Source of the DNA: Pseudomonadota bacterium
Lineage (GTDB): Bacteria > Pseudomonadota > Alphaproteobacteria > Rhizobiales > Hyphomicrobiaceae
NCBI GenBank assembly: GCA_018242255.1
Contig: JAFECH010000358.1
Span: 1 to 64,000 of the forward strand
DNA length: 64,000 nt
Direction: 5' to 3'
Positions 16,294 through 25,518 of this stretch are shown here, one piece after another. A model generated the notes under the pieces. The model searched no databases. It was not told the origin of the DNA and worked only from the letters and a program-made list of their open reading frames with translations. Every line of letters starts with the position of its first letter. Position 1 is the stretch's first letter. The translations under genes were made by a program, and so were the position numbers.

Positions 16294-18506
16294 CTATGAG
16301 CTTTGCTGACCTAGCTGCCTAAACGAACCCGTTTCAGCGCGCTTTGCGAGGCATTTGCTAATCTCGTCTGCGCTGACCGGCCGGCCCGTCAAATAGCCCT
16401 GGAAATTGTAGCACCCGAGCTTCAGAAGCTGCGATCTCTCTTCTTCTGTTTCTACACCTTCGGCGATCACCGACAGTTCAAGTGCACGTGCCAAACCGAC
16501 GATGGCGCCGACCAGAGCTTCCCCCCCTTTGTTCGTATTCATGCCGACAACGAAGGAACGGTCGATCTTGAGTTTATCGACTGGAAGCTGACGCAGATAA
16601 TTCAGGCTGGAATACCCGGTGCCGAAATCGTCGAGCGCAATGCGCAGACCGGCATTTCGGAGTTCATGCAAAGTTTCGATCGTCACGCGATTTTGGTTGA
16701 GCAGGGCCCCTTCGGTTATTTCGATCTCGACGCGGCTTGGATCGACGTCGTAGTCACGAACCAGTGAAATAAAGCGCTCTGCAAATCCAGGCGATCTGAT
16801 TTCGATTGCCGACACGTTCAATGCAATTTCGATATCGGGCCAACGCCGGGCGTCCCTGAGCGCACGTTCATAAATCAGGCGGCCGAGATTGCCTATGAGG
16901 CCGGCGCTCTCTGCAAGGGGGATGAATTCGGCAGGTGAAATGGGCCCAAGCCAGCGATGGTTCCATCGTGCCAGAGCTTCCACTCCGGTGATTTTATCTG
17001 CTCGATCGACCTGGGGTTGATACACCATCGTCAATCTGCCGTCAGCGATATCGGCGCGTAGAGCCTCGACGAGGAGGTCTCTTCGTCTTAGTTCCTCATC
17101 GATCTTTTCGTCGAAAACGTACGAACGGCCGCGGCCGTCTCGTTTTGCTTGGTTGAGAGCAAGCTCAGCGCGCCGCAAATATTCCAAAGGATCGGAACCG
17201 CCAACTTCGGACACTGCAATACCAATGCTGACGTCGACGCTGCGGACGCCGATCCTGAGCGCCACAGGCTGTCGGATCGCATCCGAAAGGCGATCGGCAA
17301 AGTCGATGACCTGGCGATGGCCTTTGAACGGACGCGAGACGACAAACGAGTCGCCGCCATGGCGAACGCAGATATCGTCTGCCGAGCAGAGCGAACTGAT
17401 ACGCTTGGCCATTTCTTTCAAAAGCTCATTACCCGCTTCGAAGCCATAGACCTCGTTGAGGTTTGTAAAGCGGTCGAGGTCGATTGCGTAAACGACGAAC
17501 CGACTTCCGGTCTGTTGGCCGCGGTCCGTCAGACGCGCCAAGGAAAGCTCCAAATGCGCGCGGTTATGCAGTTGAGTGAGCTTGTCGTGAGAGGCGGCAA
17601 AGATCGCCCGCCGCTCAGTCTCGCCCAGCGTGTTCTGGCTATCCCGCGCCCTCACATAGAGTAGAAGTCCCCCACCGAGCGCGATGGAAAACGCCAACAC
17701 CGCCCACGGAAAGATTTTGTCCAAGAGTTCTTCACCCGGCTTTTGCGGAGACCAGCCAAGGGTTGCAATAGCGCGATCGGCTCCGTCGTGAATAACGATG
17801 TGAGCTTCGCCAGGCTCATTTTTCGCGTCGAATTTGTGGACGTGCGCTCCATTTAGCATGTAGCGCGTCGCAAAATTTTTGACGAAATCGGCGTCGAGCT
17901 CATGTCCGGTAATCAGGATAGGCGCGGCCGCACCCGCGATTCTCGCTGTTCCGAAGTCGGGTTGGACCAGAGACGCCGTAACGTAAAAGAAGCGATCTCC
18001 GATACGCGCGGCAACGGTCTCTTGGACGCGAGTCTGAAGATTGGATGCCACCGCGGCGGGTATGAAAGTCGACGATTTTGCGGCTTCGCGGCTGCGAACA
18101 TTTTTTACGAGTTTGGAAGTCAGTGCTCGAATATTTTCGAATGAACTCGGAGCTTCGTCCTGGCCATCATGCATGGCGTATATCGGAGCGTTAGCAGCAT
18201 CCAATACGTATGCGAACTGGAATCCATACGTGATGCTGAAGAACTGCCCGATGTTGTTGTGCGCCCAGGTGGGATCAAACGAATTGTCCAAATTGCGCAC
18301 AGCATCGTCCCAGACCACATTGGGGATGATGACTTGTTCCAACTCATCGATGCGGGCGATAAGCCCATTTTGGACGACGGTTTTTTCACGTTCGCTTGCT
18401 ACGCGGTCCGTATACTCCGATATATTGAGAAGGGCGAATACGATCAGGACATTGGTGAAAACGCCAGCAAATAGAATCTTGACGAAAGCAGCTTAAGCCT
18501 GCCCAT
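16294..18506 (-). CDS. CHASE4-like/GGDEF/EAL cyclic-di-GMP protein, apparent N-terminal frameshift
   Basis: This membrane signalling protein would make or degrade cyclic di-GMP. A periplasmic CHASE4-like sensor region is followed by a membrane segment (FPWAVLAFSIALGGGLLLYV), a GGDEF domain with the degenerate site RHGGDSF, and an intact EAL domain (GVEALARW, DDFGTGYSSLNYL). It is therefore more likely a phosphodiesterase than a cyclase. The main frame is open to 18493 but holds no ATG or GTG start, only a TTG at 18342 that would remove the first membrane helix. An ATG at 18506 with GGGAGA upstream reads MGRLKLLSS in another frame, and a -1 shift near CTTTC (about 18484-18488) would join it to KILFAGVFTNVLIVFALLNI. 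It is a frameshift, a sequencing error or an unusual start. Confidence 0.8.
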
Positions 18507-18843
18507 ATCCTAAATCTCCCGTAAGCGGATATATTGCGCTCTAAGCTGCAATTTTTCGATGATGTGAAGGATGCAAATCGCAATTCGAATGGTGGGATTT
18601 TTTAACCGAGCAGGCACCGGTTAGTTGTGATTGCTTGCATTATTCTGCCTACAGAACATTCCTTGCGGGCCAGTTAAGAATTTTTTCTCCAATCGGGACG
18701 TTTCGGCGGCAGCCGAAAGCCAAGTGACGATCGTTGGGGTGGACCGTCCCTCATCGGGCGCCGTCCACCATCAAATGCGGTAGGGTTGCTCGCGCAATCC
18801 GGCCGGTCTGGACCTCTGTCGCGCCGCGCCCTAAATAGCGGGC
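18507..18843. other. Intergenic region upstream of nadE and the GGDEF/EAL gene
   Basis: These 337 bases lie between divergent genes and are more AT-rich than the surroundings. They contain two small inverted repeats: TTCGGC-GGCA-GCCGAA near 18705-18720 and GGTGGAC...GTCCACC near 18737-18770. Neither is followed by a T run. No ORF or known RNA was recognised. Both promoters presumably lie here. Confidence 0.4.
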
Positions 18844-20562
18844 ATGACATCACCCGCTTCGCTCAAGATCGCCCTCGCTCAGCTCGACCCCGTCGTTGGG
18901 GATTTGCAAGGCAATGCCGAACGCGCAGCCCGCGCTCATGCGCGAGCCAAAGAGCTCGGCGCCGACGTCGTCGTCTTCTCGGAACTCTTCCTCAACGGTT
19001 ACCCGCCGGAAGACCTCGTTCTGAAGCCCGCCTTCCAGCAGGCGACCAAGGCCAAGCTCGAATGGCTGGCGGCAACGTGCGCTGACGGACCCGCCCTCCT
19101 GATCGGCACGATCTGGCCTGAAGGCGGCAAGGTCTACAACGCCGTGGCTCTGCTCGACGGCGGCCGCATCCAGGCGACGACGCTCAAGGTCGACCTGCCG
19201 AACTACGGCGTCTTCGATGAGAAGCGCGTGTTTGCACCCGGACCGCAGCCGGGCCCGCTGAACGTGCGCGGCGTCCGCATCGGGGTTCCGATCTGCGAGG
19301 ACATCTGGAGCACTGAGGTCGTCGAGACACTGACCGAGACGGGCGCCGAGATTCTCGTTTCCCCAAACGGCTCGCCCTTCGATTGGCCCAAGCCCGACGC
19401 TCGCATGAACGTCGCCGTAGCGCGTGTCACCGAAAGCAACCTGCCGCTTGTCTATCTCAACCAGATCGGCGGCCAGGATGAGTTGGTGTTCGACGGCGCG
19501 TCGTTTGTTTTGAACGCCGACCGCAGCCTCGCCGTGCAACTCCCGGCTTGGCGCGAAGACCTCTTCGTAACGCAATGGACCCGCACGCCGTCCGGCTGGG
19601 TCTGCCGGAAGGATAAGGTCGCCAAGCTCGTCGAGGGCAAAGCCGCCGCCTATCACGCCTGCGTTCTGGGCCTGAAAGATTATGTCGAGAAGAACGGCTT
19701 CCCGAGCGTTGTGCTCGGTCTGTCGGGCGGCATCGACTCCGCGCTCGTCGCCGCCATCGCCGTCGATGCGTTGGGATCCGAGCGCGTTCACGCCGTGATG
19801 CTGCCGTCGAAGTACACCTCCGACGACAGCCTCGAAGACGCTGCCGCTTGCGCCAATGCTCTCCGCATTCGCTACGACAAGGTTTCGATCGAGCCCACGG
19901 TCGCCGGTCTGACCTGGAGCCTAAAGGATCTCTTTGCCGGCACCAACGCCGACATCACCGAAGAGAATTTGCAGAGCCGCGTGCGCGGCACGATCCTGAT
20001 GGCGGTGTCGAACAAGTTCGGCGGCATGGTCGTGACCACCGGCAATAAGAGCGAGATGTCCGTCGGCTACGCCACGCTTTACGGCGACATGAACGGCGGC
20101 TTCAACCCGATCAAGGACCTCTACAAGACGGAGGTCTATGAGTTGGCCCGCTGGCGTAACGCGCACGTGCCGGAAGAGGCGAAGGGCCCGGCAGGTATCG
20201 TCATTCCGGAACGCATTCTGACCAAGGCGCCGACGGCGGAACTTCGTGCCAATCAGACCGATCAGGATTCACTACCGCCGTACGCGGAGCTGGACGATAT
20301 TCTGAATTGCCTGGTCGAAAAGGAAATGTCGCTGGCCGACGTCGTCGCGCGCGGACATTCGATTGAGACCGTGAAGAAGATCGAGCGGCTGCTCTATCTC
20401 GCCGAATACAAGCGCCGCCAGGCAGCACCCGGCGTGAAAATCTCGTCGCGCAACTTCGGCCGAGACCGTCGCTATCCGATCACCAACAAGTTTCGCGAGG
20501 ACGTGCAGCAGGCGGGCGAGAAACCGGCTCCGGCCGCAAAGTCAGCCAGAGGCGGAAACTAG
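18844..20562 (+). CDS. nadE: Glutamine-hydrolysing NAD+ synthase
   Basis: This 572-residue two-domain enzyme makes NAD+ from nicotinate adenine dinucleotide with ammonia from glutamine. The N-terminal nitrilase-type amidase has Glu in FSELFLNGYPPEDL, Lys in LPNYGVFDEKRVF and the catalytic Cys in PICEDIW. The C-terminal synthetase carries the ATP pyrophosphatase P-loop LGLSGGIDSALVAAIA and TTGNKSEMSVGYATLYGDM. Length and order are standard for bacterial NadE of this type. Dispersed palindromic repeats lie between it and gltX, which probably separates the two transcription units. Confidence 0.96.
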   Translation: MTSPASLKIALAQLDPVVGDLQGNAERAARAHARAKELGADVVVFSELFLNGYPPEDLVLKPAFQQATKAKLEWLAATCADGPALLIGTIWPEGGKVYNAVALLDGGRIQATTLKVDLPNYGVFDEKRVFAPGPQPGPLNVRGVRIGVPICEDIWSTEVVETLTETGAEILVSPNGSPFDWPKPDARMNVAVARVTESNLPLVYLNQIGGQDELVFDGASFVLNADRSLAVQLPAWREDLFVTQWTRTPSGWVCRKDKVAKLVEGKAAAYHACVLGLKDYVEKNGFPSVVLGLSGGIDSALVAAIAVDALGSERVHAVMLPSKYTSDDSLEDAAACANALRIRYDKVSIEPTVAGLTWSLKDLFAGTNADITEENLQSRVRGTILMAVSNKFGGMVVTTGNKSEMSVGYATLYGDMNGGFNPIKDLYKTEVYELARWRNAHVPEEAKGPAGIVIPERILTKAPTAELRANQTDQDSLPPYAELDDILNCLVEKEMSLADVVARGHSIETVKKIERLLYLAEYKRRQAAPGVKISSRNFGRDRRYPITNKFREDVQQAGEKPAPAAKSARGGN

Positions 20563-20579
20563 GCTCCGTACCCATTCCC

Positions 20580-20668
20580 GTCATCCCGGCGAAGGCCGGG
20601 ATCCAGCCAAATATCTACATTGAGCCTAGTGAGGATTGTCTGGGTGCCGACGTCCGTCGGCATGACGG
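20580..20668. repeat. Dispersed palindromic repeat, copy A
   Basis: This begins GTCATCCCGGCGAAGGCCGG and ends near GGCATGACGG, so its outer ends are partly complementary (GTCATC/GGATGAC style). A close copy lies downstream of gltX (22228-22311), with about 2 mismatches in the first 33 bases. Such bipartite palindromes are common between genes in this bacterial group and can fold as hairpins. Confidence 0.7.
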
Positions 20669-20797
20669 AGAATTGAGATCAAATGCGTTCCCGAACTGCT
20701 CGGAGGCGCCCAGCAGTTCGAGGCTGACGAACAAAACTTGCGTTCGCTGGCGTGCAGGGTAGGTTGCGCGCAAATCCGTTTTCCAACCGAGCTTTTC

Positions 20798-22168
20798 ATG
20801 AAACCACGCGTCCGCTTTGCTCCTAGCCCCACGGGCCGCATCCATATCGGCAACATCCGGACGGCGGTGCTCAATTGGCTTCTCGCCCGAAAGTACGGCG
20901 GCACATTTCTGCTCCGCCTCGACGATACCGACACGGCGCGCTCGACACAGGAATTCGCGGACGCAATCTGTGACGATCTGAAGTGGCTCGGCCTCACCTG
21001 GGACGAGTTCGCCCGCCAGCAGGATCGCACCGCCTTGTACGACGAGGCGGCGGAAGCCCTGAAAGCCAGTGGCGCGCTCTATCCATGCTTTGAGACGGAA
21101 GAGGAATTGGACCGCCGCCGCAAGCGCCAGCTCGCGATGCACAAGCCGCCGATCTATGACCGTGCCGCGCTGAAGCTCTCCGACGACGAGATCGCAACGC
21201 GCATCGGCCGTGGCGACAAACCCCATTGGCGCTTCCGTCTTCCCAACACGAGTGAAGAACGCGGGCTCGCGCCCCAGCCGACGCTCGTCTCGTGGAATGA
21301 CCTGATCCGTGGCCACCAGACCGTTGATCTCGGCTCCCTGTCCGACCCGGTTCTGATCCGCGAGGACGGCACGTATCTCTACACGTTTACCAGCGTCGTT
21401 GACGACGTGGCCTTCGGCATCACGCACATCGTGCGCGGCGAAGATCACGTCACGAACACCGGCGTGCAGATGGCGATCTTCGAAGCGATGGGCGCGACGC
21501 CGCCGGAGTTTGGTCATCACTCGCTGCTCGTCGGCGCGGACGGGCAGGCGCTGTCGAAGCGCCTCGGCGCGCTTTCGGTGCAGAGCTTCCGCGATGATGG
21601 CCTGGAGCCGATGGCCGTGCTCTGCCACGCCGCGCTCGTCGGCACGTCGGATGCAATCGAGCCGTTCAAGTCGCGCGATGAGCTGGCCGCAAAACTCGAC
21701 TTTGCAAAGATCTCGACGGCGCCCGGCCGCTTTGACGTCGCCGAGCTGAAGACGCTCAACAGCAAGCTGCTGCACATGCTCGACTACGCTGACGTTGCGG
21801 ACCGCTTGCGTGCGCTCGGCATCGAAGGCCGCGAAGACTTCTGGAACGCCGTGCGTGGCAACCTCGAATTTTTCGCCGATACGCAGGATTGGTGGACCGT
21901 CGTCGCGGGCGACATCGATCCCGTCATCGAGGATTCGAAAGTGACTGTCGCGGGTGCATCGCTGTTGCCGCCCGAACCGTGGAGCGAAGCGACTTGGTCG
22001 GAATGGACCGGTTCGGTCAAAGCCCAGACCGGCGCGAAGGGCAAAGCGCTCTTTCACCCATTGCGCCTTGCGCTGACAGGACGAGAAGCAGGACCCGAGC
22101 TGAAGTTTCTGCTGCCGCTGATGGGTCGCGACCGCGTTCTGGCTCGCCTCGAAGGCAAAAGGGCCTGA
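20798..22168 (+). CDS. gltX: Glutamyl-tRNA synthetase
   Basis: This 456-residue class I aminoacyl-tRNA synthetase charges tRNA-Glu. The HIGH-type motif is in FAPSPTGRIHIGNIRTA, followed by LRLDDTDTARS; the KMSKS-type motif is GQALSKRLGALS. The C-terminal helical anticodon-binding region ends GRDRVLARLEGKRA. Many alphaproteobacteria have two gltX copies and use GatCAB, and this window cannot show whether this enzyme is discriminating. The start at 20798 (MKPRVRFAPSPTG) fits the family; an upstream in-frame start would add 20 unrelated residues. Related palindromic repeats flank the gene on both sides. Confidence 0.95.
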   Translation: MKPRVRFAPSPTGRIHIGNIRTAVLNWLLARKYGGTFLLRLDDTDTARSTQEFADAICDDLKWLGLTWDEFARQQDRTALYDEAAEALKASGALYPCFETEEELDRRRKRQLAMHKPPIYDRAALKLSDDEIATRIGRGDKPHWRFRLPNTSEERGLAPQPTLVSWNDLIRGHQTVDLGSLSDPVLIREDGTYLYTFTSVVDDVAFGITHIVRGEDHVTNTGVQMAIFEAMGATPPEFGHHSLLVGADGQALSKRLGALSVQSFRDDGLEPMAVLCHAALVGTSDAIEPFKSRDELAAKLDFAKISTAPGRFDVAELKTLNSKLLHMLDYADVADRLRALGIEGREDFWNAVRGNLEFFADTQDWWTVVAGDIDPVIEDSKVTVAGASLLPPEPWSEATWSEWTGSVKAQTGAKGKALFHPLRLALTGREAGPELKFLLPLMGRDRVLARLEGKRA

Positions 22169-22227
22169 TGAACTGTCATCCTCGGCTTTGGGCCGCGGAT
22201 GGCAATTAGCGAGCCAACAACTCACTC

Positions 22228-22311
22228 GTCATCTCGGCGAAGGCGGGGATCCAGCCAAACCTCAGGCTTCGGATTTTTGAAATTCGTCTTGGCGCCAACC
22301 TTGGCATGACG
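22228..22311. repeat. Dispersed palindromic repeat, copy B
   Basis: This copy matches repeat A before gltX over GTCATC-CGGCGAAGGC-GGGATCCAGCCAAA and again at the end (GGCATGACG). It lies between the convergent gltX and DUF2865 genes. A shorter partial element (GTCATCCTCGGC) lies near 22177. Confidence 0.7.
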
Positions 22312-22326
22312 CAGCGAAACGAATAT

Positions 22327-23613
22327 CTACTGCTGCGGCTGGGCCTCGGTCTGCCAACCGCCGGCGCCTGACGACGGAGCGGTTTGCGGCTGCGCTGGCG
22401 GTTGCGCCGTCGCATCCGGAAGCGTTTCGGATTGCACAGATGCTGCTCCGGCCGACATCGGCTGTTGCGGCACGGCGGCATCCGCCCGGTGCTGTTCTTG
22501 AAGACTGTGCAGCGCGCCATCGACTCTCTTGTCGCCGTCGGCCGGAACGTAGTCCGCTGCTTTGCACGAACAGCCGTTGACGTATTCCTTGCGATACCGG
22601 AACGCGAACTTGAGCTTCGTGTACGGTTCCTGATCTTTCATCGCGACCGCTTGCTCAACGGTGCCGCCGGGATTGGGATAATAGAACAACTCAGCCGGCG
22701 CGGCGCAGTGCGACGAGCAGACGTCGGCGTCATGATCGAAATGGCTCGGCAACGTCGAGAAGCTCACAGGGAAATAGAAACCGTCGCAGAGGCGAACGCA
22801 AAGCGTGCGATACGTCTGCGCGCCATTCGCAGCGCGCGGGTTCCAGGTATTGCCGCCGCTCGACTCTTCGTCTTCCCACATGCCGCCCGTGTTGCCGTCT
22901 TCGCGCCGGGCCATGGCGGAGTAATTGGCGCCGCAGTTGTTGCGCGCGAGTTCGCGGATGATGTCGTCCTGATACGATCGGCCGGACGAGCCGAGGATAT
23001 CCTGCCGCTGGGCGTCAAGATCGGACAGCCGCCGCTTCGAATTGTCGACCTGGCGGGCGAGGTCCTTACACTGCGGAATGTTCTTCAGCGATTTCGTGAA
23101 CAGGAAGTATTCGTAGCAGCCGCGCTCCAGCCGCGCTTGAGCCTGATCGATGGTGCTTTCAAGCTGGCGAATTTCGCCTTCGATGCGCGGCAGGTCGGCT
23201 TGCGACTGGCCGTTCTTCTTGTTTTCCTGCACCAGCCGCTGTTCGAGCTGCAGACAGATTGGGTTGCGATAGCTCGAGGCCGATGGTTGCGGCGGCGCGC
23301 TGGGCTGCGCCGGGTAACCAGCCTGGGGTGAAGGAGCAGAATAGCCGGGCTGTTGCGGCGGAGCCGACTGATACGCAGGCGGGGGCGAGCCCTGCGGCGG
23401 AGGCACGGGTTCGGGCGGGGGTTGCCTGTAGACGGGCTCCTGCGGAACGGGCGGCCGATCCTGCTCTTGTTCGCGGTCGTCGCCGCCACCGCCGAACGGC
23501 CACCAGCTCTGGGCGGAGGCCACTTCGGAGACGAACAGCAGCGCGATTGCCGCGGCGGCAACCGCAAGCGCCAGCCGGCGAACGGTCGTGTTAATTGGAC
23601 TTCCTTGGCTCAC
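22327..23613 (-). CDS. DUF2865 domain exported protein
   Basis: This protein of about 428 residues carries a signal peptide (RRLALAVAAAAIALLFVSEVA). A proline/glutamine-rich linker (about 40-110) leads into the DUF2865 region, with a coiled-coil stretch (CLQLEQRLVQENKKNGQSQ, about 120-215) and a cysteine-rich segment (LCVRLCDGFYFPVSFST, DVCSSHCAAPAELFYYPNP, VNGCSCKAADYVPADG). The family is found mainly in Hyphomicrobiales and its role is unknown; the cysteines suggest disulfide bonds in the periplasm. A GTG start at 23613 with GGGAG upstream is preferred over TTG 23625. Confidence 0.88.
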   Translation of the reverse strand: MSQGSPINTTVRRLALAVAAAAIALLFVSEVASAQSWWPFGGGGDDREQEQDRPPVPQEPVYRQPPPEPVPPPQGSPPPAYQSAPPQQPGYSAPSPQAGYPAQPSAPPQPSASSYRNPICLQLEQRLVQENKKNGQSQADLPRIEGEIRQLESTIDQAQARLERGCYEYFLFTKSLKNIPQCKDLARQVDNSKRRLSDLDAQRQDILGSSGRSYQDDIIRELARNNCGANYSAMARREDGNTGGMWEDEESSGGNTWNPRAANGAQTYRTLCVRLCDGFYFPVSFSTLPSHFDHDADVCSSHCAAPAELFYYPNPGGTVEQAVAMKDQEPYTKLKFAFRYRKEYVNGCSCKAADYVPADGDKRVDGALHSLQEQHRADAAVPQQPMSAGAASVQSETLPDATAQPPAQPQTAPSSGAGGWQTEAQPQQ

Positions 23614-23845
23614 GCCTGCTCCCAACGTCCCCTAGACGGTATGCGCGCGAAAGGCCCGAAGGCGCCCGAAAATCGCGCATTGCCGGACCCTAAGCAGCGA
23701 TTTGCTAGCCGGTCAATTGGGAGCAATTGAGACATTCAACGTTTTGCAAGCGTATTCAGAAGCTTGACGGATGTGAAAAGGAGCGGATAAGGCCCGGCAG
23801 CAGACTTATCCCCGCGCCGTGCGGCTATGGCATACTGCGGCAATC

Positions 23846-25486
23846 ATGAACGACGATGGACGAGGTCCGGCTTTGGCGCTGAAACTATACAACACGTTGA
23901 CCCGGCAGAAGGCCGCGTTCGAGCCGATCGATCCAAAGAACGTCCGCATGTATGTCTGCGGCCCGACCGTCTACGACTACGCCCACATCGGCAATGCGCG
24001 CCCGGTCATCGTATTCGACCTGCTGTTCCGGCTCCTCCGTTATATCTTCGGGCCGGATCACGTGACCTACGTCCGCAACATCACGGACGTCGACGACAAG
24101 ATCAACGCTCGCGCCGCGCGCGATTACCCCGACCTGCCGCTGAACGATGCGATCCGCAAAGTCACGCAGGCAACGGAAGATCAGTTCCACAAGGACATTG
24201 ACGCGCTCGGCATGTTGCCCCCGACGTATGAGCCGCGCGCAACCGAATACATTCGTCGCCCCGAAGGCGGCGAGGACATGGTCTCGATCATCGAGACGCT
24301 TGTGAGGAATGGCCACGCCTACGTCGCCGAAGATCACGTGCTGTTCGACGTCGCGTCGATGCCGGATTACGGCCGCTTGTCGAACCGTTCGCTCGACGAG
24401 ATGGAAGCCGGCGCCCGCGTCGAGGTCGCGCCTTACAAAAAGGGGCCGATGGACTTCGTGCTTTGGAAGCCATCGAAGCCGGGCGAACCCGCGTGGCCAT
24501 CACCGGCAGGTATCAAAACACCGGGCCGTCCCGGCTGGCACATCGAGTGCTCGGCAATGTCGGGCGCATTGCTCGGCCCCGTGTTCGACATTCATGGCGG
24601 CGGCATCGATCTGACGTTCCCGCACCACGAAAACGAAATCGCTCAGTCACGTTGCGCGCACGGCACGTCGGTGATGGCGAACGTCTGGATGCACAACGGC
24701 TTTCTGCAGGTCGAAGGCGAGAAGATGTCGAAAAGCCTCGGCAACTTCATCACCATTCATGAATTGCTCGAGACCGATCGTTTCGGCGGACAACGATGGC
24801 CTGGGGATGTGCTTCGTTTGACAATGCTACGAACGCATTACCGCCAACCAATTGATTGGACCGTTTCGGCGCTGCGCGAAAATCACAAACTCTGGGTGTC
24901 GATCGGCAATCTCATTCGCGACCGTGCCGAAGCGACCGAGCATGACGAAGCGTTTCTGGAAGCGTTAGAAGACGACCTTAATACCCCCGCAGCATTTGCA
25001 CGTCTTTTTGAACTGCGTGATGCTGCATCGGGAGGGGATGAACTCGCAGCGCAGAAACTCAGAAAAGCTTTCAAACTTTTGGGATTTCTACGCGAGTGGA
25101 AATTCAATGAGGAAATTGTCGTTCCCGCCCATGGACCGCTCGAGCTGCCCGACATAATTCCACGTATCTTTGAGACAAATGGCGACATCGAACTCGATGC
25201 GTGGGCCAAACATTTTGAAAAAAGCTACGGCGCCGATGCGGACAGTATAGTGGCGTTTCTGCGAAGATTTTCTGCGGGCACGACGGTTAGAGCGATCAGG
25301 CCCCTTAAAGATAACTGGACCAATCTAATCGAATTGACGGATGAACGCCTCGAAGCTCGCAAGCGCAAGGATTTCAAAGAATCCGACCGCATCCGCGACG
25401 AGCTCGCTCGCATGGGAATCACGTTGAAAGACGTGAAAAACAAGGACACCGGCGAAATCGAAACGACGTGGGAAGTCGCGCGGTAA
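23846..25486 (+). CDS. cysS: Cysteinyl-tRNA synthetase with atypical C-terminal region
   Basis: This 546-residue CysRS charges tRNA-Cys. The zinc cysteine and HIGH-type motif are in [19 protein letters not shown], the tRNA-binding WHIECSAMS and histidines [11 protein letters not shown] are present, and the KMSKS motif is [10 protein letters not shown]. The usual length is about 460 residues; here an extra 70 or so residues lie in the helical C-terminal region (about [18 protein letters not shown] through [16 protein letters not shown]). From about 24780 to 25330 the base composition is visibly richer in A/T than the 5' part. The end ([19 protein letters not shown]) has a decayed second copy near 26.7 kb. 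The gene appears mosaic but intact. Confidence 0.93.
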   Translation: MNDDGRGPALALKLYNTLTRQKAAFEPIDPKNVRMYVCGPTVYDYAHIGNARPVIVFDLLFRLLRYIFGPDHVTYVRNITDVDDKINARAARDYPDLPLNDAIRKVTQATEDQFHKDIDALGMLPPTYEPRATEYIRRPEGGEDMVSIIETLVRNGHAYVAEDHVLFDVASMPDYGRLSNRSLDEMEAGARVEVAPYKKGPMDFVLWKPSKPGEPAWPSPAGIKTPGRPGWHIECSAMSGALLGPVFDIHGGGIDLTFPHHENEIAQSRCAHGTSVMANVWMHNGFLQVEGEKMSKSLGNFITIHELLETDRFGGQRWPGDVLRLTMLRTHYRQPIDWTVSALRENHKLWVSIGNLIRDRAEATEHDEAFLEALEDDLNTPAAFARLFELRDAASGGDELAAQKLRKAFKLLGFLREWKFNEEIVVPAHGPLELPDIIPRIFETNGDIELDAWAKHFEKSYGADADSIVAFLRRFSAGTTVRAIRPLKDNWTNLIELTDERLEARKRKDFKESDRIRDELARMGITLKDVKNKDTGEIETTWEVAR

Positions 25487-25518
25487 TCAGAACTGCGAGG
25501 CAAGTGTTGCGGGACGCG

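Noticed and set aside
18840..19800. A 313-residue frame opposite nadE
   Set aside because: It is a shadow of the amidase domain, which shows all catalytic residues in the plus-strand frame.
20615..22225. A 536-residue frame opposite gltX
   Set aside because: It is a shadow of the real synthetase gene, with low-complexity arginine/alanine-rich sequence and no motif.
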